This document shows positions 55,169 to 61,985 of a stretch of DNA of 61,985 bases, piece by piece. Location of the stretch: the NCBI RefSeq assembly GCF_001981525.1, contig NZ_MPSB01000015.1, positions 1 through 61,985 of the forward strand, in the 5' to 3' direction. Both the position numbers and the translations under genes were made by a program. Every line of letters begins with the position of its first letter. The first letter of the stretch is position 1. The notes below the pieces were generated by a model. That model was not told the origin of the DNA. It saw only the letters and a program-made list of their open reading frames with translations, and did no database searches. Source of the DNA: Sphingomonas jeddahensis. Lineage in GTDB: Bacteria; Pseudomonadota; Alphaproteobacteria; Sphingomonadales; Sphingomonadaceae.

Positions 55169-56539
55169 TCATGCCACCTTGGTGCTGAACTCGTCCGCCG
55201 CATTGCGCAACGCCACCAGCCGATCATCGATGGCCGCAAACTCCGTCCCCAGCAGGTCGAAGTCGCGCGCCACGGCCTGGCCCTCCCGCATGATCGCGGT
55301 GATGTTGCCGGCCGTCGCGTCGGCGGCCAGCGCAGTCTCATCCACTGCCGCCGTTATCGCGGTGACGGTCTGCGCCTGGGCCTCCATCGCGCGGCGGATG
55401 CGCGTGGCGGCTGTCTGCACCTCGCCGATGGTGGCCTGGATGCCCGCACTGGCATCCACCGTCACGCGGGTGGCATCCTGAATCCCGGCGATCTGCGCTG
55501 CGATATCATCGGTGGCGCGTGCGGTCTGGTTGGCGAGGCTCTTCACCTCCTGCGCGACCACGGCAAACCCGCGCCCCGCGTCCCCTGCCCGCGCCGCTTC
55601 GATCGTGGCATTGAGAGCAAGGAGATTGGTCTGCCCCGCGATGTCGCGGATCAGTCCGAGGATCGACTCGATGGACCGCGCATGATCGCTCAACATCGCG
55701 CTGACTCCGACCGCCCGCTCAGCCTGGCCGGCGGCGCGCGTCGCGATCTCCGCCGCGGCCTCCACCTCGCCGCGCGCATCCTCGATGGCGCGGATCAGCC
55801 CCGCCGCGGTCGATGCCGCATCGCGCATCGCCATCGCCGATTGCTCTGCCGCGGCCGCCACTTCAGCGCCACGCCCGACCATCGCATTGGCCGCATGCGC
55901 CGCGCCCGACGCCTGTGCCCGCACCCGCTCTCCCAGCAACGCCGCGCCGTCGATCGCGCCCGCGATATGCTCGCGAAACGCGCCGGCATGCGCGGCGCGC
56001 TCCTCCGTGACACGCGCACGGTCCGTCTGCGCGAGATGCGCGGCCATGATATCCGCCTCGATCAGCGCCAGCCGCTGGACGATGTCGGCCAGCCGCCGCA
56101 TCCGCCCCACGTCGGTTCCGACATGGCCCTCGATCACCGCAAGCGTGCGCGCATGCGCAAAGGCGAGTGCCGCGGTTAGGGCGGCGAGCGGCACGTCGGA
56201 CGCCCGTGAGACATCGGCGTGCTTCAGTGCCGCGGTCTTCCAAGCCTCATCGAGGGGAGCGGCATACTTGATCCGGATGTAGCGCGCGCTGCGGACTACC
56301 TGCCGCTCACGCCATCCCGCTTCAACCATCGGCGAAACATGCCGGGTCGCTGGCAGCGCCAAATAATGATCCCAGAAAGCGTCGGAGATCGCGTCGCAGT
56401 CCGCCTCCGTCAGCAGAGCATTAATCTCCGCCGCGCCGACGACAATCGCGCCATCCCAATCATACTCCCGGACGTGCGCCGCCATCGGCCGCGCCTGCCC
56501 TCCCCAAAGTCCCGGCACGGCTCCTCCAGCTTGCGCCAT
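55169..56539 (-). CDS. Cytoplasmic chemoreceptor with globin-like sensor (A)
   Basis: 456 residues, no membrane segments. N-terminal about 150 residues form an all-alpha domain with a distant protoglobin-like look ([39 protein letters not shown], and a helix with [20 protein letters not shown], whose His107 lies about where a proximal heme ligand would be). The rest is MCP signalling coiled coil with the E-motif [20 protein letters not shown]. Ribosome site AAGGAGAG precedes ATG 56539. It signals to a CheA kinase in response to an internal cue. Tandem with a paralogue. Confidence 0.85.
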   Translation of the reverse strand: MAQAGGAVPGLWGGQARPMAAHVREYDWDGAIVVGAAEINALLTEADCDAISDAFWDHYLALPATRHVSPMVEAGWRERQVVRSARYIRIKYAAPLDEAWKTAALKHADVSRASDVPLAALTAALAFAHARTLAVIEGHVGTDVGRMRRLADIVQRLALIEADIMAAHLAQTDRARVTEERAAHAGAFREHIAGAIDGAALLGERVRAQASGAAHAANAMVGRGAEVAAAAEQSAMAMRDAASTAAGLIRAIEDARGEVEAAAEIATRAAGQAERAVGVSAMLSDHARSIESILGLIRDIAGQTNLLALNATIEAARAGDAGRGFAVVAQEVKSLANQTARATDDIAAQIAGIQDATRVTVDASAGIQATIGEVQTAATRIRRAMEAQAQTVTAITAAVDETALAADATAGNITAIMREGQAVARDFDLLGTEFAAIDDRLVALRNAADEFSTKVA

Positions 56540-56588
56540 TGCACCTCTCCTTGCGTCACGCCGGTCGTGCCGGCGCGATCATGTTCCT

Positions 56589-57944
56589 TCAGGCCGCCAC
56601 GCGCGCGGCGAAATCTCCGGCGCTGCCGTTCAGCAGTCCCAAGCGCCCCGCAAACCGATCGAAACCAGCCCCCAGCGAGTCGATCTCGCTTGCCACCGCT
56701 TCCGTATCGGCATGGATCGCGGCGATTGTGCCGGACATCGAATCCGCCGCCAACGCAGTCTCATCCACCGCTGCCGTGATCGCGGTGACAGTCTGCGCCT
56801 GCGCCTCCATCGCACTTCGGATACGGGTCGCGGAGGTCTGCACTTCGCCGATCGTTGTCCTGATGCCGGCGCTGGCGTCCACAGTCACCCGAGTCGCTGC
56901 CTGAATGGCCCCGATCTTTGTCGCTATGTCGTCGGTTGCGCGCGCGGTCTGGTTGGCGAGGCTCTTCACCTCCTGCGCGACCACGGCAAACCCGCGCCCC
57001 GCATCCCCTGCCCGTGCCGCCTCGATCGTGGCATTAAGCGCGAGCAGATTGGTTTGCCCGGCAATGTCGCGGATCAGTCCGAGGATCGACTCGATCGACT
57101 TGGCATGATCGCTCAACGCTTCGCTGACTCCCACCGCCTGGTCGGCCTGGCCCGCGGCGCGAGTCGCGATCTCCGCCGCGGCCTCCACTTCGGCGCGCGC
57201 GTCCTCGATAGCGCGGATTAGTCCGGCGGCGGTCGAGGCCGCGTCGCGCATCGCCAATGCCGATTGCTCCGCCGCCGCCGCTACCTCGCTCGCTTTTCCG
57301 AGCACGCCGCGCGCGGAGAAGGAAGCAGTGGTGGCCTGGTCCCGCAACGAACCGCCTTCGGCCGTTGCTTCCTCCACGGTCGCCGCGATGCCGACGCGAA
57401 AATCCGCTGCCAGTCGATCGCGTGCGCTTTGCGCGCTATGCTTGCGATATTCGTTATAGATCGCGCCGGTGATTTCGCCCTCCAGCGCGGAAAGTCTCAT
57501 CAGCGTGTCGATCATCATCGGCAACCGCGCATCCGACGCGTTGCGCCGCGCCATGAGGATGCCCAGCGCCGCCCGATCGCTCGCACTGATCATCGACAGC
57601 AATGCCAGTGGAGAAACTTCCGCCTGATACGCCGCCGCGACCGATCGCTCGATCGCCTCAATCCACGCGGTGCCGGCCGTGTCGAGAAAGCGGTTGCGCA
57701 GAAACGTGCAGCCGAGGTCGATCATCGTGGCGGTTTCGTGCGCCGGCCACACACGCTGGTCGTCGAAGCAGCGCAGCCAATGTTGCCAGTAAGCCTCCGA
57801 AATCGTGCGGGCTTCTGGCTCCAGAGCCGCCCACACTTCCCGGCTTGCCGCCGAAAGCGTGCCGTCGAAGTCAAAGACGCGCAGCCGAGCCTTGAGGTCG
57901 ACGATGCGGGCGACGGCGCCCACGGCTGGCAGATCTGCAGACAA
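56589..57944 (-). CDS. Cytoplasmic chemoreceptor with globin-like sensor (B)
   Basis: 451 residues. N-terminal domain homologous to A ([33 protein letters not shown]) but without a His in the aligned helix ([20 protein letters not shown]). Signalling half is near-identical in residues and DNA to A, including the E-motif [20 protein letters not shown]. Start is TTG 57944 ([10 protein letters not shown]), preceded by CGGGAG; an upstream TTG at 58019 is less likely because of the CtrA box at 57992. Lies just upstream of A. Confidence 0.82.
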   Translation of the reverse strand: MSADLPAVGAVARIVDLKARLRVFDFDGTLSAASREVWAALEPEARTISEAYWQHWLRCFDDQRVWPAHETATMIDLGCTFLRNRFLDTAGTAWIEAIERSVAAAYQAEVSPLALLSMISASDRAALGILMARRNASDARLPMMIDTLMRLSALEGEITGAIYNEYRKHSAQSARDRLAADFRVGIAATVEEATAEGGSLRDQATTASFSARGVLGKASEVAAAAEQSALAMRDAASTAAGLIRAIEDARAEVEAAAEIATRAAGQADQAVGVSEALSDHAKSIESILGLIRDIAGQTNLLALNATIEAARAGDAGRGFAVVAQEVKSLANQTARATDDIATKIGAIQAATRVTVDASAGIRTTIGEVQTSATRIRSAMEAQAQTVTAITAAVDETALAADSMSGTIAAIHADTEAVASEIDSLGAGFDRFAGRLGLLNGSAGDFAARVAA

Positions 57945-57991
57945 GTTGGTGCGCTCCCGGTTGATCGCGCATCGCCGTACAGCTTCATTGG

Positions 57992-58006
57992 TTAAACGGC
58001 GGTTAG
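57992..58006 (-). promoter_or_regulatory. Candidate CtrA site upstream of chemoreceptor B
   Basis: On the plus strand TTAA-N7-TTAG (one mismatch to TTAA-N7-TTAA), placed about 48 bp upstream of the TTG start. CtrA commonly controls chemotaxis and motility genes in this group. Confidence 0.5.
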
Positions 58007-58123
58007 GGTGAGCTGCCAACTAACGTGCGATCGATTCGCAGGAGGCCGCTCGCGCTTGCAACATCGGCCACCGCGCCTCATAGACCGCGCCAAATCGTCG
58101 GCTCACCGCAGGAATCTGAAGCC

Positions 58124-58549
58124 TTGGCCACCAAACCAGCTCGCCCGAAAAGCCCGCATCTGTTCAGCGGCCCGCTAGCGCTCCATTATCGCTGGAGCGC
58201 GGCGATGACCGTCTCGATCCTGCACCGCGTAACAGGCAGCGGGATGGCCACGCTTGGCTCTCTCCTGCTGGTGTGGTTCTTGGCGGCGCTCGCCTCGGGC
58301 GAGGCTGCCTACGCCACGTTCCGCGACGTGTTCACCTCTAGCGACGGAAGCCTCAACATTCTCGGCTGGGTGATTGCCGTCGGCCTTACCCTCTCGCTGT
58401 TCCAGCACATGATGAGCGGCATCCGCCACCTCGTGCTCGATACCGGGGCGGCGTTCGAGCTGAAGCTGAACCAGCGACTCGCGCGGCTCACCTTCCTTGG
58501 CTCGACGGTGCTGACGCTCGCCTTCTGGCTCTACGTGGGGACCAAGTAA
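58124..58549 (+). CDS. sdhC: Succinate dehydrogenase cytochrome b556 subunit
   Basis: 141 residues, three membrane helices (GMATLGSLLLVWFLAALASG, ILGWVIAVGLTLSLFQHMMS, LARLTFLGSTVLTLAFWLYV), heme/quinone His in FQHMMSGIRHLVLD and Ser/Arg in HRVTGSG. Start is TTG 58124 with AGGA 10 bp before it; upstream codons lack similarity. First gene of sdhCDA. Confidence 0.9.
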   Translation: MATKPARPKSPHLFSGPLALHYRWSAAMTVSILHRVTGSGMATLGSLLLVWFLAALASGEAAYATFRDVFTSSDGSLNILGWVIAVGLTLSLFQHMMSGIRHLVLDTGAAFELKLNQRLARLTFLGSTVLTLAFWLYVGTK

Positions 58550-58929
58550 TGGGTACGGGAACCTCGATCGGCCGCGTTCGCGGTCTGGGTAGCGCGCACG
58601 AAGGCGCACATCACTGGTGGCACCAGAAGATCACGGCAGGGTCGAACATCCTGCTGATGAGCTGGCTCATGATCTCGCTCGCCCGCCGCCCGTCCTATGA
58701 TTACGGCGCAATGCGCGAGTGGCTGTCGACGGCCTGGGTGGCGGTGCCGATGCTGCTGCTCGTCATCTCCGTCTTCTACCATTTCCGTATCGGCCTTCAG
58801 GTGGTGATCGAAGATTACCAGCGGGACGAGCGCCGCATCCTTGCCATGGTGCTCCTCAACCTGTTCGTCGCCGCCGTCGCCGGCACTGCCATCTTCGCGA
58901 TCCTCAAGATCGCTTTCGGAGCGAATTGA
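58549..58929 (+). CDS. sdhD: Succinate dehydrogenase membrane anchor
   Basis: 126 residues, three helices ([22 protein letters not shown], [35 protein letters not shown]). [16 protein letters not shown] carries the heme His. TAATG overlap with sdhC and TGATG with sdhA show translational coupling. Confidence 0.92.
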   Translation: MGTGTSIGRVRGLGSAHEGAHHWWHQKITAGSNILLMSWLMISLARRPSYDYGAMREWLSTAWVAVPMLLLVISVFYHFRIGLQVVIEDYQRDERRILAMVLLNLFVAAVAGTAIFAILKIAFGAN

Positions 58930-60731
58930 TGCCCGCCGCTTACCAGATCATCGACCATACTTACGACGCGGTCGTCGTCGGTGCCGGCGGCTCGGGCCTT
59001 CGCGCCACGATGGGCATCGCCGAAAGCGGGCTGAAGACCGCTTGCATCACCAAGGTGTTCCCGACGCGCAGCCACACTGTGGCGGCGCAGGGCGGCATCG
59101 CGGCCAGCCTCGGCAACAATTCGCCCGATCACTGGTCGTGGCACATGTACGATACCGTCAAGGGCTCCGACTGGCTCGGTGACCAGGACGCGATCGAATA
59201 TATGGTGCGCGAGGCACCGGCCGCGGTGTACGAGCTGGAGCACGCCGGCGTGCCCTTCAGCCGCAACGAGAACGGCACCATCTACCAGCGCCCGTTCGGC
59301 GGCCACATGCAGAACATGGGCGATGGACCGCCCGTGCAGCGCACCTGCGCCGCGGCTGACCGTACCGGCCATGCCATGCTTCACGCGCTCTACCAGCAGA
59401 GCCTGAAGTATGACGCCGACTTCTACGTCGAATATTTCGCGCTCGACCTGATCATGGAAAACGGCGCGTGCCGCGGCGTGATCGCGCTCAACATGGAAAC
59501 TGGAGCGATCCACCGCTTCCGCGCCCATGCGGTGGTGCTGGCGACCGGCGGCGGCGGCCGCGTCTACCAGTCGGCGACGTCGGCGCACACCTGCACCGGC
59601 GACGGCAACGGCATGGTGCTGCGCGCGGGTCTTCCGCTGCAGGACATGGAGTTCGTCCAGTTTCACCCGACCGGCATCTACGGCGCGGGCGTGCTGATCA
59701 CCGAGGGCGCACGCGGCGAAGGCGGCTACCTCACCAATTCCGAAGGCGAGCGCTTCATGGAGCGCTATGCGCCCAGCGCCAAGGACCTCGCGTCGCGCGA
59801 CGTCGTGTCGCGCTCGATGGCGGCGGAAATGCGCGAGGGCCGCGGCGTCGGTAAGGACAAGGACCACATCTTCCTTCACCTCGATCATATCGATCCCAAG
59901 GTGCTGGCGGAGCGCCTGCCGGGCATCACCGAGACAGGCAAGATCTTTGCGGGTGTCGATCTCACGCGTCAGCCGCTGCCCGTCACCCCGACCGTTCACT
60001 ACAACATGGGCGGCATCCCGACGAACTATCACGGCGAAGTCGTTCACCTGAAGGACGGTAACCCCGATGCGATCGTCCCCGGGCTGTTCGCGGTCGGTGA
60101 GGCGGCGTGCGTGTCGGTGCACGGCGCCAACCGCCTCGGCTCCAACTCGCTGATCGATCTTGTGGTGTTCGGCCGCGCCACCGGCCTGCGCCTTAAGGAG
60201 ACGCTGAAGCCCAACACCTCGCACAATGCGCTGCCGAAGGGTTCGGAGGAGATGGCGCTCGCCCGCCTCGATCACTTCCGCAACGCGGCCGGCGCGTCGC
60301 CCACGTCGAAGATCCGCGCCGAGATGCAGCGCACGATGCAGCGCCACGCCGCGGTGTTCCGCGACAGCGCGTTGTTGGCAGAGGGTGTCACGAAGATCGA
60401 CGCGATCTACCAGTCGATGCAGGACATCGGCATCAAGGACCGCTCGCTGATCTGGAATACCGACCTGGTTGAGACGCTGGAGCTCGACAACCTCATCAGC
60501 CAGGCGGTTGTGACGATGCGCGGCGCCGAGAACCGGAAGGAAAGCCGCGGTGCGCACATGCACGAGGATTTCCCCGAGCGCGACGACGCGAACTGGATGA
60601 AGCACACCACCGCCACATTCGACGGCTGGGGTGGCAAGGGCGGCGCCTGCACGCTCGATTACCGCCCGGTGCACGATTACACGCTGACCGACGACGTCGA
60701 GTACATCAAGCCGAAGAAGCGCGTTTACTGA
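58929..60731 (+). CDS. sdhA: Succinate dehydrogenase flavoprotein subunit
   Basis: 600 residues. FAD site [19 protein letters not shown], covalent FAD His in [16 protein letters not shown], active-site [20 protein letters not shown] and [30 protein letters not shown]. Oxidises succinate to fumarate and passes electrons to SdhB. No sdhB follows directly; instead a repeat and a peptidase gene come before the window end. Confidence 0.97.
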   Translation: MPAAYQIIDHTYDAVVVGAGGSGLRATMGIAESGLKTACITKVFPTRSHTVAAQGGIAASLGNNSPDHWSWHMYDTVKGSDWLGDQDAIEYMVREAPAAVYELEHAGVPFSRNENGTIYQRPFGGHMQNMGDGPPVQRTCAAADRTGHAMLHALYQQSLKYDADFYVEYFALDLIMENGACRGVIALNMETGAIHRFRAHAVVLATGGGGRVYQSATSAHTCTGDGNGMVLRAGLPLQDMEFVQFHPTGIYGAGVLITEGARGEGGYLTNSEGERFMERYAPSAKDLASRDVVSRSMAAEMREGRGVGKDKDHIFLHLDHIDPKVLAERLPGITETGKIFAGVDLTRQPLPVTPTVHYNMGGIPTNYHGEVVHLKDGNPDAIVPGLFAVGEAACVSVHGANRLGSNSLIDLVVFGRATGLRLKETLKPNTSHNALPKGSEEMALARLDHFRNAAGASPTSKIRAEMQRTMQRHAAVFRDSALLAEGVTKIDAIYQSMQDIGIKDRSLIWNTDLVETLELDNLISQAVVTMRGAENRKESRGAHMHEDFPERDDANWMKHTTATFDGWGGKGGACTLDYRPVHDYTLTDDVEYIKPKKRVY

Positions 60732-60774
60732 CCGGGGCCGCGCTTCAGTTTCCCAGACCCAAGCCACAAAGTTC

Positions 60775-60870
60775 ATCGTTCCCCGGCCCTGTGCCGGGGT
60801 CCAGCCGTCCGCAAACTCCACGCTGCAGAGAGCGCGGTCCGCTGGATGCAGGGACAACCCCGGTATAATG
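60775..60870. repeat. Dispersed inverted repeat (CCCCGGCCCTGTGCCGGGG type)
   Basis: CATCGTTCCCCGGCCCTGTG at left and CAGGGACAACCCCGGTATAATG at right flank a centre (arms in part). In the 251-bp gap between sdhA and the peptidase gene. Confidence 0.7.
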
Positions 60871-60982
60871 ATTGACTTAGTGCCCGCGGCGCTCGCGCTG
60901 CAACCGCGCTTTCCGCCTTCCTCTTCTGCCAATTGACAGCCGCCGCCACGCCCCGCCTAATGCGCGTCGATAGGGGGGCGCG

Positions 60983-61957
60983 ATGAAGCGGTTGCTGACG
61001 ATCCTGCTTGCGACCATCGCCGGCATGGCCCCCGCGCAAACCTATCAGCCCGCGCAGCACACCCGCCCCGTGCCGCTCGTCTCGCGTGGCGGCGAGGCGG
61101 AGCTGGTGCAGCTCGCCAATCAGGGCGGCGCGATCGAACATGATCGGCCCGCCGGCTGGCTGCTCGCCGAGCACCGCCGGCTCGCCGCCGCGCTCGCCAC
61201 GCTCCAGCCGCAGCGCAAGGGCACGATCGACGCCTATGTCGTGGTCGCCGCGCTCGACAGCGATCCCGTCTTCGGGCGCGAAGCGCGCGAGGCCGGCAAG
61301 GTGCTCGCAACCCGCTACGGCGCGACCGGGCGCTCGATCGTCCTCGCCGGCACGGACGGCAGCGCCGACAGCAAGCTGCCGATGGGCTCGCCCGCCAATC
61401 TCGACACCGCGCTCGCCCGCGTCGCCGAGTTGATGGACCCAGCGGAGGACGTGCTGGTGCTTTACACCACCAGCCACGGCGCGCGGTTTGGCATCGTGTA
61501 TAACGACGCTGACCAGGGTTTCGGTGCGATTTCGCCGACGCGACTATGGGGTACGTTGTCGCAGCTTGGCATTCGCAACCGCCTGATCCTGATCTCGGCC
61601 TGCTACGCCGGCGTCTTCGTCCCCGCGCTGTCGAGTGACACCACCGCGATCGTCACCGCCGCCTCAGCTGACCGCACGTCCTTCGGCTGCGAGGCCGATA
61701 ATGACTGGACCTTCTTCGGCGACGCGCTGGTCAACCACGCGCTACGCAAACCGCAACCGCTCGCCGCCGCCGCGCAGGAGGCCGTGACAATGATCGGCGG
61801 CTGGGAACGAGACGGCAAGCTCGAACCCTCGCAGCCGCAAGTCTCGATCGGCCCCGGCGCCGTCCGCTGGTTGACAGCACTGGACGCTCGCGCGCCGAAG
61901 AAGCCCGGCACCCCCATCGGCCGACCTGCGAATGCGGTGCTGACGCAAGCGCCCTGA
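60983..61957 (+). CDS. Secreted C13 (legumain-type) cysteine peptidase
   Basis: 324 residues with a signal peptide (MKRLLTILLATIAGMAPAQ) and a caspase-like fold. Catalytic His is in YTTSHGARFG and catalytic Cys in ISACYAGVFVP, with AAASADRTSFGCEADNDWTF typical of C13 peptidases. Likely periplasmic and Asn-directed. The gene sits in the same direction as sdhCDA, where sdhB would normally be; sdhB may follow beyond the window. The C-terminal 40 residues are low-complexity. Last 28 bp of the window (61958-61985) hold nothing identifiable. Confidence 0.82.
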   Translation: MKRLLTILLATIAGMAPAQTYQPAQHTRPVPLVSRGGEAELVQLANQGGAIEHDRPAGWLLAEHRRLAAALATLQPQRKGTIDAYVVVAALDSDPVFGREAREAGKVLATRYGATGRSIVLAGTDGSADSKLPMGSPANLDTALARVAELMDPAEDVLVLYTTSHGARFGIVYNDADQGFGAISPTRLWGTLSQLGIRNRLILISACYAGVFVPALSSDTTAIVTAASADRTSFGCEADNDWTFFGDALVNHALRKPQPLAAAAQEAVTMIGGWERDGKLEPSQPQVSIGPGAVRWLTALDARAPKKPGTPIGRPANAVLTQAP

Positions 61958-61985
61958 CCTCCCCCTCCCGCTGCCTCTTGACCAC

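Noticed and set aside
57850..57880. DFDGTL motif in chemoreceptor B, suggestive of a HAD phosphatase
   Set aside because: The other HAD motifs are absent, and the segment aligns with DWDGAI of receptor A.

Overview
The window looks like a stretch of a sphingomonad (Sphingomonas-type alphaproteobacterial) chromosome: high GC, dense genes and no plasmid, phage or IS genes. Pointers to this group are CtrA with TTAA-type boxes, an alphaproteobacterial LexA box (GAAC-N7-GAAC), a speF-type leader on an ornithine decarboxylase, a deoxyhypusine-synthase-like gene beside it, the zapA / 6S RNA / formyl-THF cyclo-ligase order, DUF2842, a PA0069-type radical SAM protein, RcnB-like and CsgG-like envelope proteins, and many short dispersed inverted repeats between genes. 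All identifications come from reading the sequence; no database search was run.

Layout. 0-7.8 kb: DUF2243 membrane protein, CsgG-like lipid-envelope protein, threonine/serine dehydratase, the polyamine pair (speF leader, decarboxylase, DHS-like synthase), an alpha/beta hydrolase and an RcnB-like protein. 8-16.1 kb: an acyl-CoA catabolic block, with two acyl-CoA ligases and a thiolase on the minus strand and, divergently, a TetR regulator, an MDR quinone oxidoreductase and a GMC oxidoreductase; a 16-bp operator-like inverted repeat sits between the two halves. 16.2-20.6 kb: pgk, MOSC protein and gap (glycolysis), then zapA, 6S RNA and formyl-THF cyclo-ligase. 21.2-30.4 kb: radical SAM and DUF1905, an outer-membrane-type protein, dnaE, HdeD-like protein, glutathione peroxidase and lolD/lolC. 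30.6-37.4 kb: a candidate structured small RNA, isochorismatase-like hydrolase, AI-2E/PerM transporter, ctrA, glycosyltransferase, His-rich CDF exporter, SMR exporter, polyprenyl diphosphate synthase and chorismate mutase. 37.5-43.7 kb: enoyl-CoA hydratase, nitronate monooxygenase-like protein, the DUF969-DUF979-DUF2891 operon and class I fumarase. 43.8-53.2 kb: two c-di-GMP proteins interleaved with nrdA and nrdB, plus an SOS-type promoter. 53.3-62 kb: prmA, an SDR, two tandem cytoplasmic chemoreceptors, sdhCDA and a C13 (legumain-type) peptidase where sdhB would be expected.

The observations I rate highest are: (1) a dispersed palindromic element inserted in frame inside dnaE, adding about 37 residues; (2) a consecutive-hairpin RNA with a GCAA tetraloop and a U-tailed terminator at about 30.6 kb; (3) a consensus promoter overlapped by a perfect alphaproteobacterial LexA box at 51.06 kb, with only an 18-residue ORF behind it; (4) paired chemoreceptors with nearly identical signalling halves and diverged globin-like sensors; (5) a secreted legumain-type protease lodged in the succinate dehydrogenase operon; (6) the speF-type leader whose stem buries the ribosome binding site of a TTG-started decarboxylase.
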